Below are positions 1 to 5,126 of a stretch of 5,126 nt of DNA, piece by piece. Below the pieces are notes generated by a model. That model saw only the letters and a list, made by a program, of their open reading frames with translations. It ran no database searches and was not told the origin of the DNA. The stretch covers positions 1 to 5,126 of the forward strand of contig CAITOD010000058.1 of assembly GCA_903893935.1 (NCBI GenBank), written 5' to 3'. Positions within the stretch are counted from its first letter, which is position 1. Each line of letters starts with the position of its first letter. The stretch is from an uncultured Sphingomonadales bacterium (lineage in GTDB: Bacteria > Pseudomonadota > Alphaproteobacteria > Sphingomonadales > Sphingomonadaceae). The position numbers and the translations under genes are program-made.

Positions 1-38
1 CGATCTTCCTCGCAGTAGGGACAATGGATCAGGATCAT
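1..38 (-). CDS. soxD: Sarcosine oxidase delta subunit, N-terminal fragment (cut by window edge)
   Basis: Seen: starting from the ATG at 38, the minus strand reads MILIHCPYCEED and then a partial Arg codon before the window ends. This is the characteristic SoxD N terminus, with the first Cys pair (C-x2-C in HCPYC, residues 6-9) of the zinc site. Family knowledge: SoxD is a small subunit of roughly 90-110 residues that binds Zn and packs against the other subunits of heterotetrameric sarcosine oxidase. It normally lies directly after soxB and before soxA and soxG. The gene starts 12 bases after the soxB stop with a weak ribosome binding site. Only about a tenth of the protein is visible; the identification rests on the N-terminal match plus gene order. 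Confidence 0.9.
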   Translation of the reverse strand, partial: MILIHCPYCEED

Positions 39-43
39 CAGGG

Positions 44-49
44 TTTTCC
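44..49 (-). promoter_or_regulatory. Weak ribosome binding site of soxD
   Basis: GGAAAA on the minus strand lies within the 12-base soxB-soxD gap, 5 bases before the soxD ATG. It is a partial Shine-Dalgarno match; translation may also be helped by coupling to soxB. Confidence 0.45.
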
Positions 50-50
50 G

Positions 51-1304
51 TCAGTGCGCAACCGCGGCGGCCGCCGCTTCGTCGATCAGCCGGCCATTGC
101 GGAACCGGTCGAGATTGAACGGCGCGTTGATCGCATGCGGCTCGTCGTGCGCGATCGTATGGGCCAGCAAATCGGCCGCGCCCGGCGTTGCCTTGAACCC
201 GCCGGTGCCCCAGCCGCAATTGACATAGAGCCCCTTGACCGGGGTCTTGGCGAGGATCGGCGAACGATCGGGCGTTACATCGACAATCCCGCCCCAGGTG
301 CGCAGCATGCGCATGCGCGTGAAGATCGGGAAAATCTCGCAGATCGCTGCCAGCGTGTGTTCGATGATGTGCAGCGCACCGCGTTGTGAATAGCTGACAT
401 AGGCATCGGTGCCCGCGCCGATCACCAGTTCGCCTTTGTCCGACTGGCTGATATAGGCGTGCACCGTGTTCGACATCACCACGCACGGGAAAATCGGCTT
501 GACCGGTTCGGACACCAGCGCCTGCAAAGGATAAGATTCGAGCGGAAAATCGAGCCCCGCCATGCGCATCACCAGCGACGTGCTGCCGGCTGCCGACACC
601 CCGATCTTGTTCGCGCCGATAAAGCCCTTTTCGGTCTCGACGCCGAGCACCGCGCCATCGGCGCCGCGCCGGATTCCGGTCACCGCGCAGTTCTGGATGA
701 TATCGACCCCGCGCGCCACTGCGCCGCGCGCATAGCCCCAGGCCACGCTGTCGTGCCGCGCGGTGCCGCCGCGCCGCTGCAGCGCGCCACCCAGCACCGG
801 ATGGCGCGCATTGGGCGCGGTATCGAGCGGCGGGCAATAAGCCTTGCACTGTTCGGGCGTCAGCCATTCGTTGTCGACGCCGTTCAGCCGGTTGGCGTGG
901 ATGTGCCGCTTGAAGCTCTGGATATCATGCACGTTGTGCGCCAGCATCAGCACGCCGCGCTTGGAATACATGACGTTGTAATTGAGTTCCTGGCTCAGCC
1001 CGTCCCACAGCTTGACCGCGTGGTCATAGAGATGCGCGGATTCGTCGTAGAGATAGTTCGACCGGATGATCGTGGTGTTGCGCCCGGCATTCCCGCCACC
1101 AAGCCAGCCCTTTTCGATCACCGCGACATTGGTAATGCCGTATTTGGTGGCAAGGTAATAGGCCGCCCCCAGCCCGTGACCGCCCGCGCCAATGATGATG
1201 ACGTCATAATTCGCCCTGGGTGCCTTGTCGGGCCAGTGTTCGGGCCAGCCTTTGTGGCTGTTGAACGCCTCGGCAAACAGGTTGAGGCCGGAAAAACGCT
1301 TCAT
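51..1304 (-). CDS. soxB: Heterotetrameric sarcosine oxidase, beta subunit
   Basis: Seen (numbering from the ATG at 1304, 417 aa): the conserved SoxB N terminus YDVIIIGAGGHG carries the FAD motif GxGxxG at 39-44. It continues with EKGWLGGGNAGRNTT (64-78), NGVDNEWLTPEQ (141-152) and RRGGTARHDSVAWG (177-190). H184 of this last motif aligns with the SoxB histidine that binds FMN covalently (His172/173 in studied enzymes). K371 in CGWGTGGFKATPG is the likely equivalent of the lysine proposed to activate O2. Family knowledge: the SoxBDAG complex oxidises sarcosine to glycine and H2O2. It forms 5,10-methylene-THF when tetrahydrofolate is present, and formaldehyde otherwise. SoxB holds the non-covalent FAD (amine oxidation) and shares the FMN site at the interface with SoxA. 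Length and motifs are normal; the C-terminal tail is alanine-rich (about 410-416) and probably not functional. A GTG at 1307 would add one residue but lies only 3 bases from the AGGA ribosome binding site, so the ATG is preferred. soxD begins 12 bases after the stop, the standard soxBD order. Confidence 0.95.
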   Translation of the reverse strand: MKRFSGLNLFAEAFNSHKGWPEHWPDKAPRANYDVIIIGAGGHGLGAAYYLATKYGITNVAVIEKGWLGGGNAGRNTTIIRSNYLYDESAHLYDHAVKLWDGLSQELNYNVMYSKRGVLMLAHNVHDIQSFKRHIHANRLNGVDNEWLTPEQCKAYCPPLDTAPNARHPVLGGALQRRGGTARHDSVAWGYARGAVARGVDIIQNCAVTGIRRGADGAVLGVETEKGFIGANKIGVSAAGSTSLVMRMAGLDFPLESYPLQALVSEPVKPIFPCVVMSNTVHAYISQSDKGELVIGAGTDAYVSYSQRGALHIIEHTLAAICEIFPIFTRMRMLRTWGGIVDVTPDRSPILAKTPVKGLYVNCGWGTGGFKATPGAADLLAHTIAHDEPHAINAPFNLDRFRNGRLIDEAAAAAVAH

Positions 1305-1310
1305 CACTTG

Positions 1311-1314
1311 TCCT
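1311..1314 (-). promoter_or_regulatory. Ribosome binding site that decides the soxB start
   Basis: AGGA on the minus strand lies in the 15-base gap after the Rieske gene stop. It is 6 bases before the ATG at 1304 but only 3 before the in-frame GTG at 1307, so the ATG is the better start. Confidence 0.65.
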
Positions 1315-1319
1315 GACTT

Positions 1320-2570
1320 TCAGCCCAAAGCCCGCTTGCTGGCGTCGACGTAAAATGTCTTGAACGCATCGACGAGCTTCTCCTCGACCGAATAGAGCCC
1401 CTGGCGATAGCCGTCGCTGGTAATCCCGCGGTGGTTGACTGCCGACAGATAACTGTCCTGGTCGTTGGTCGCGCGCCATACTGCCGCAAGATTGGCCGGA
1501 TCGTAATCTACCCCTTCGACCGCATCTTCGTGCACCAGCCAGCTCGTGCGCAGCAGCGTCTTGTCCGGGCCCAGCGGCGTCAGCGAGAATGTGACGACAT
1601 GGTCGTTGCAGAAATGGTGCCAGCTGTTGGGCTGGGTCCACACCGACAGGCTCGATTGCTCGCTGAGCCCGTGCGACCAGATCGGCAGGCGGCACGCCGG
1701 CTTGCCATCGAGCGTCTGCGACACCGCGCCATGCGCCAGCGGCAGCCGCGCCACGCGATGCCAGCCGGTGCGGCCGTTTTCTTCGGGAAATTCGATCAGC
1801 TCGTGGAACACGCCAATGTCGCGCCAGTGCTGGCGCTGCGCTTCGAGCATGGCATCGAACGCGGCATCATCGACCACATCGGCCTCGCCGTCTTCGGGCA
1901 GACCTTTGCCGAAACCGTAAGTCGAAAGCGACTTGAGCAGTTCGGGATGGTTCTGGTCGCAGTGATAGCACTCGCGGTTGTTTTCCATCACCAGCTTCCA
2001 GTTGGCCGGCTCGATCAGGTTGTCCTGGACGGCCACTTTCAGCTTGTCGAGATTGTAGAGGCTGACTTGTTCGGCAATGTCGTCCTTGGCGCGGCCAAAC
2101 GGCGGCGGGTTGTCCGACAGACACACAAACAGCAGCCCGGCGACGTTTTCGAGCGCCACCGGCACGAGGCCGTGTTCGGACTTGTCGAACCCTTCGGGCA
2201 TGTTGCGCGCGGCGAGCAGCTTGCCATCGAGCCCATAGGTCCAGAAGTGATAGGGGCAGATCAGTCGCGGCGCATTGCCGCTTGCCGCTTCGCACACGCG
2301 CGCACCGCGATGGCGGCACGAATTGTAGAACGCGCGCACTTCGCCGTCACGCCCGCGCACCACGATCACCTGGTTATTGGCCAATTCGAAAATGAACCAG
2401 TCGCCCGGGTTTTTGGCATGCGCGACGGTGCCGGCGTAGAGCCACACCGATTTGAGCATGACTTCGGCGTCGAAGCGATAGGCCTCCTCGCTGACATAGA
2501 GATCACGCGGCAAAGTATAGCCGGGACGGTTCAGTTCGAGCAGCTGGGCAATCGTGTCGAAGTGTTGCAT
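1320..2570 (-). CDS. gbcA: Rieske oxygenase alpha subunit, glycine betaine demethylase (GbcA)-like
   Basis: Seen: 416 residues, the usual length for this family. The Rieske [2Fe-2S] motif is C85-x-H87-x17-C105-x2-H108. The catalytic domain carries NWKLVMENNRECYHC (190-204), giving a mononuclear iron site from H203 and H208, with D372 in NDQD as the likely third ligand. E200 stands where ordinary ring-hydroxylating oxygenases have the bridging Asp. A Glu with the same E-x2-H-x4-H spacing is typical of quaternary-amine demethylases such as carnitine monooxygenase CntA. Family knowledge: these enzymes hydroxylate an N-methyl group with O2 and electrons from a separate reductase (GbcB in Pseudomonas), releasing formaldehyde. 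Inference: dimethylglycine and sarcosine enzymes flank it in the operon, so glycine betaine to dimethylglycine is the best role. Stachydrine demethylase (Stc2 type) and carnitine monooxygenase are close relatives and cannot be excluded. No reductase gene is in the window. Start: the ATG at 2570 has GGAG 8 bases upstream and follows the previous stop by 4 bases. The next gene starts 15 bases after its stop. Confidence 0.85.
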   Translation of the reverse strand: MQHFDTIAQLLELNRPGYTLPRDLYVSEEAYRFDAEVMLKSVWLYAGTVAHAKNPGDWFIFELANNQVIVVRGRDGEVRAFYNSCRHRGARVCEAASGNAPRLICPYHFWTYGLDGKLLAARNMPEGFDKSEHGLVPVALENVAGLLFVCLSDNPPPFGRAKDDIAEQVSLYNLDKLKVAVQDNLIEPANWKLVMENNRECYHCDQNHPELLKSLSTYGFGKGLPEDGEADVVDDAAFDAMLEAQRQHWRDIGVFHELIEFPEENGRTGWHRVARLPLAHGAVSQTLDGKPACRLPIWSHGLSEQSSLSVWTQPNSWHHFCNDHVVTFSLTPLGPDKTLLRTSWLVHEDAVEGVDYDPANLAAVWRATNDQDSYLSAVNHRGITSDGYRQGLYSVEEKLVDAFKTFYVDASKRALG

Positions 2571-2574
2571 CGGA

Positions 2575-5082
2575 TCAGCTCCGCAAAGCGTGGTTTTCCG
2601 GATCGAACGGGGATTCGGGGATAACGATCGCCTGGTGCGACACGCCCAGGATCATGATTTCGAGCGCAGTGCCGACAGCTGCGTGTTCGGGGCCGACCAT
2701 GGCCAGCGCGAGGCTCTTGTCCACGCGCGCGCCATAACCGCCCGAGGTGGCACGGCCGACCAGCACGCCGTCGCGGTAAATCGGTTCGGACCCGCGCGCG
2801 TCGGCATCGGTTACGCCCAGGACTTCGAGCGTCACCAGTTGCCATTTGCGCCCCGCCGCCTGGCACGCAAGCACCCCGTCGCGGCCTTTGAAAGCCGGCT
2901 TTTTGAGGCTGACAAAGCGATCAAGCCCGCTTTCGAGCGCGTTGTATTCGATCGACAGTTCGCGCGGGATCAGCTTGTAGCTCTTTTCGATCGCCATCGC
3001 CGACATCGCGCGGATGCCGAACGGCTTGATGTCGAATTCGGCGCCCGCCGCCATCAGCGTGTCGAAGATATAAGTCTGCATTTCGATCGGGTGGTGGATT
3101 TCCCAGCCCAGTTCGCCGATGAAATTGACCCGCAAGGCTTCGACCCGCGCCGCACCCACCGAGATGGTCTTGCCGGTCAGCCACGGAAACGCCGCGTTAG
3201 ACAGATCGGCGCGCGTCACTTTGGCCAGCACATCGCGCGCGCGCGGACCGGCAAGCACCAGCACGCCCATTGCCGTGGTCAGCCGTTCGAACCGCACCGA
3301 GCCATCGCCTGGCAGCGCTTTGACCAGATAATCGTGATCGTGGCGCTCGAGCGCGCCGGCCGAAACCAGATAATAGCTCTGCGGGCCCTTTTTATAGACG
3401 GTGAACTCGGCGCGCACCCCGCCCGCGTCGGTCAGCAGATAGGACAGCGAAAGCTTGCCCGTTTTCTTCGGCACCACGTTCGAAAGCAGCCCGTTGAGCC
3501 AGTCTTCGGCGCCGGGGCCGGAAATCGCGCACTTGGCAAACGCGCTCATGTCCTGAATGCCGACCGCTTGCGTGACATGGCGGCATTCGGCGGCAACGAA
3601 TTCGAAATAGTTCGACCGGCGGAACGACCACTTTTCGCGGATCGGTTCGCCCGCCACGACCGGATGGTTGTCGTTCAGGATCACATCGGCTTTGTCGAGA
3701 TCGGCTTCGGTCAGCACATAGCCTGTGGGCGCGAACCAGTTGGGGCGTTCCCAGCCGAACACGCTGCCGAACACCGCGCCCAAGTCCTTCATCCGGTCGT
3801 AGCACGGGGTGCGGCGCAGCGCGCGCGCGGCTTCGCGCTCTTCATCGGGATAATGGATCGAGAACACTTTGGCATAAGCCTCCTCGTTCTTTTCGATGAG
3901 GTAGCCCTCGCCCGCATAGTCGCCGAACCGGCGCGGATCGACACCCATCATGTCGATCGTCGGCTCGCCATTGACTATCCATTCGGCCAGTTGCCAGCCG
4001 GCCCCGCCCGCCGCGGTGATCCCGAACGAATGGCCTTCGTTGAGCCAGAAATTCTTGCGGTCCCACGCCGGGCCCACGATCGGCGAGCCATCGGGGGTAT
4101 AGGCAATCGCGCCGTTGTAGACTTTCTTGACGCCGACTTCGCCGAACGCCGGCACGCGCGCAATCGCCGACAGGATATAGGGCTCGAGCCGTTCGAGCGC
4201 GTCGGGGAACAGTTCGTATTCGCTGTTGGCGGCAGGGCCATTCACGTAACAGGCCGGTGCGCCCACTTCGTAGGGCCCGAGCAGCAGCCCGCCGGCTTCC
4301 TCGCGCATGTACCAGCTCGAGTCGGATTCGCGCAGCACGCCCATTTCGGGCAGACCCTGCCGCTTGCGCTCCATGATCGCGGGGTGCTGTTCGGTCACGA
4401 TATACTGGTGTTCGACCGGGATCACCGGAATATCGAGCCCCACCATCGCGCCGGTCTGGCGGGCAAAGCTGCCGCTCGCCGAGACGACATGTTCGCACGT
4501 GATGTCGCCCTGGTCGGTGGTCACCACCCATTCGCCATTGGTCTTTTGGGTAATGCCGGTGACGGTGGTGTTGCGATAGATTGTCGCCCCGCGCTGGCGC
4601 GCGCCCTTGGCCAGCGCCTGCGTCAGATCGGCGGGCTGGATATAGCCATCGGCGGGGTGCTGGATCGCGCCGAGGATGTTGTCGGTTTCAGCCAGCGGCC
4701 AGACTTCGCGCACTTGTTCGGGGGTCAGCCAGTTGACTTCGACCCCGATTGTTTTGGCGACGCCCGCATAATAGCGATATTCATCCATTCGGTCGCGGCT
4801 GGTCGCCAGACGGATGTTGGTGACATTGGAAAACCCGACATTGAGCCCGGTTTCGGCCTCGAGCGTGGGGTAGAAATCGACCGAATACTGGTGCAGCTTG
4901 CCAACCGAATAGCTGAGATTGAACAGCGGCAGCAGCCCGGCGGCGTGCCAGGTCGACCCCGAAGTCAGTTCCTTGCGTTCGATCAGCGCGACATCGGTCC
5001 ACCCGAGCCGGGCGAGATGGTAGAGCGTGCTCACGCCGACCACTCCGCCCCCGATAACCACCACGCGCGCCGTCGTTTTCAT
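2575..5082 (-). CDS. Dimethylglycine dehydrogenase-like FAD/GcvT fusion protein (835 aa)
   Basis: Seen: an N-terminal Rossmann FAD motif GGGVVG (residues 11-16) is followed by GSTWHAAGL (42-50). H46 of that motif aligns with the histidine that binds FAD covalently in mitochondrial dimethylglycine dehydrogenase (DMGDH). The DAO-type oxidase domain runs to about residue 375, then a linker domain to about 430. A GcvT-like folate domain follows to the C terminus, with hallmarks VNFIGELGWEIHHP (652-665) and SGGYGARVDKS (780-790). H225 and Y258 lie where Arthrobacter dimethylglycine oxidase has active-site His and Tyr, and D552 sits near its folate-site Asp (from memory, not aligned). Family knowledge: such enzymes oxidise an N-methyl group, and the resulting iminium carbon passes to tetrahydrofolate. 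Length matches the family (about 830), and no signal peptide is visible, so it is probably cytoplasmic. The ATG at 5082 has a strong ribosome binding site 5 bases upstream. It is the first gene visible in the operon; its stop lies 4 bases before the Rieske gene. Inference: because sarcosine oxidase is encoded downstream, dimethylglycine is the likelier substrate. Sarcosine dehydrogenase or another N-methyl amine dehydrogenase remains possible. Whether electrons go to ETF or O2 cannot be told. Confidence 0.88.
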   Translation of the reverse strand: MKTTARVVVIGGGVVGVSTLYHLARLGWTDVALIERKELTSGSTWHAAGLLPLFNLSYSVGKLHQYSVDFYPTLEAETGLNVGFSNVTNIRLATSRDRMDEYRYYAGVAKTIGVEVNWLTPEQVREVWPLAETDNILGAIQHPADGYIQPADLTQALAKGARQRGATIYRNTTVTGITQKTNGEWVVTTDQGDITCEHVVSASGSFARQTGAMVGLDIPVIPVEHQYIVTEQHPAIMERKRQGLPEMGVLRESDSSWYMREEAGGLLLGPYEVGAPACYVNGPAANSEYELFPDALERLEPYILSAIARVPAFGEVGVKKVYNGAIAYTPDGSPIVGPAWDRKNFWLNEGHSFGITAAGGAGWQLAEWIVNGEPTIDMMGVDPRRFGDYAGEGYLIEKNEEAYAKVFSIHYPDEEREAARALRRTPCYDRMKDLGAVFGSVFGWERPNWFAPTGYVLTEADLDKADVILNDNHPVVAGEPIREKWSFRRSNYFEFVAAECRHVTQAVGIQDMSAFAKCAISGPGAEDWLNGLLSNVVPKKTGKLSLSYLLTDAGGVRAEFTVYKKGPQSYYLVSAGALERHDHDYLVKALPGDGSVRFERLTTAMGVLVLAGPRARDVLAKVTRADLSNAAFPWLTGKTISVGAARVEALRVNFIGELGWEIHHPIEMQTYIFDTLMAAGAEFDIKPFGIRAMSAMAIEKSYKLIPRELSIEYNALESGLDRFVSLKKPAFKGRDGVLACQAAGRKWQLVTLEVLGVTDADARGSEPIYRDGVLVGRATSGGYGARVDKSLALAMVGPEHAAVGTALEIMILGVSHQAIVIPESPFDPENHALRS
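2579..2582 (-). promoter_or_regulatory. Ribosome binding site of the Rieske oxygenase gene
   Basis: GGAG on the minus strand lies 8 bases before the ATG at 2570. It sits inside the last codons of the upstream gene, just before its TGA (2577-2575). This arrangement suggests translational coupling of the two genes. Confidence 0.6.
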
Positions 5083-5087
5083 GCTTG

Positions 5088-5093
5088 CCCCTC
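5088..5093 (-). promoter_or_regulatory. Ribosome binding site of the dimethylglycine dehydrogenase-like gene
   Basis: On the minus strand GAGGGG ends 5 bases before the ATG at 5082. It is the strongest Shine-Dalgarno-like sequence in the window. It supports this ATG over the TTG at 5104, which belongs to another reading frame. Confidence 0.7.
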
Positions 5094-5108
5094 AGGCCTG
5101 TCAAATCG

Positions 5109-5123
5109 TACCGGTCATCGGTA
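5109..5123. repeat. Short inverted repeat upstream of the operon's first visible gene
   Basis: The plus strand reads TACCG, five bases, then CGGTA, a perfect 5-base dyad about 27 bases before the ATG at 5082. It could be half of a regulator site or chance. It is too short and GC-poor in context to be a terminator (no T tract). The sequence ends at 5126, so its surroundings cannot be judged. Confidence 0.25.
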
Positions 5124-5126
5124 TGC

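Noticed and set aside
1305..1307. GTG as the soxB start, one codon before the ATG
   Set aside because: It lies only 3 bases from the AGGA ribosome binding site, whereas the ATG at 1304 has normal spacing of 6.
24..2624. Long open frames on the plus strand opposite soxB and the Rieske gene (for example 459-1316 and 1431-2624)
   Set aside because: They lie antisense to genes with clear family motifs. Their translations are rich in Arg, His and Ala without recognisable domains, as expected from mirror frames of GC-rich coding DNA.
3842..4531. Minus-strand open frame of 229 residues inside the dehydrogenase gene
   Set aside because: It is a shifted-frame shadow of the 835-residue gene, Arg-rich and without motifs. 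The main frame is continuous with conserved FAD and GcvT motifs throughout.
2575..5082. Possible gene fusion artefact (oxidase plus aminomethyltransferase-like half)
   Set aside because: The DAO-GcvT fusion is the normal architecture of the dimethylglycine/sarcosine dehydrogenase family, and the length is typical.
5099..5104. TTGACA on the minus strand, a perfect -35 hexamer
   Set aside because: A -10 element at 17-base spacing would fall at the start codon itself (TGAAAA, a poor match), so it could not produce a transcript carrying the ribosome binding site. Probably chance.
5101..5118. Five-codon open frame ATG...TGA upstream of the dehydrogenase gene
   Set aside because: Too short to support as a leader peptide, with no convincing ribosome binding site visible. 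It could equally be the last codons of an upstream gene cut by the window edge.

Overview
The window holds one tightly packed operon, read entirely on the minus strand. It encodes enzymes for successive N-demethylations of a quaternary or tertiary methylamine, most likely glycine betaine to dimethylglycine to sarcosine to glycine. The DNA is GC-rich, the genes are spaced by 4 to 15 bases, and the proteins resemble proteobacterial amine-catabolism families. An alphaproteobacterium, perhaps a sphingomonad, fits the overall codon style. This placement is an impression only, because no taxonomic marker is present.

In transcription order (high to low coordinates): (1) 5126-5083 is a short 5' flank with a strong ribosome binding site and a small dyad. 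(2) 5082-2575 encodes an 835-residue FAD enzyme fused to a GcvT-like folate domain, of the dimethylglycine/sarcosine dehydrogenase family. (3) 2570-1320 encodes a 416-residue Rieske oxygenase alpha subunit of the GbcA / quaternary-amine demethylase type. (4) 1304-51 encodes the beta subunit of heterotetrameric sarcosine oxidase, SoxB. (5) 38-1 is the first 12 codons of soxD, cut by the window edge. The other sarcosine oxidase subunits (soxA, soxG) would be expected beyond position 1.

Inferred working model: the Rieske oxygenase removes the first methyl group as formaldehyde, using electrons from a reductase that is not in this window. The FAD-GcvT fusion then demethylates dimethylglycine, and SoxBDAG demethylates sarcosine. 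The last two enzymes can pass the one-carbon unit to tetrahydrofolate as 5,10-methylene-THF. All three complete genes look intact, with their cofactor-binding residues present.

I found no RNA gene, mobile element, CRISPR array, terminator or large repeat. The families are known. The less usual point is the combination: a Rieske first step, a mitochondrial/Arthrobacter-type dimethylglycine dehydrogenase instead of the Pseudomonas DgcAB enzyme, and a heterotetrameric sarcosine oxidase, all in one transcription unit.
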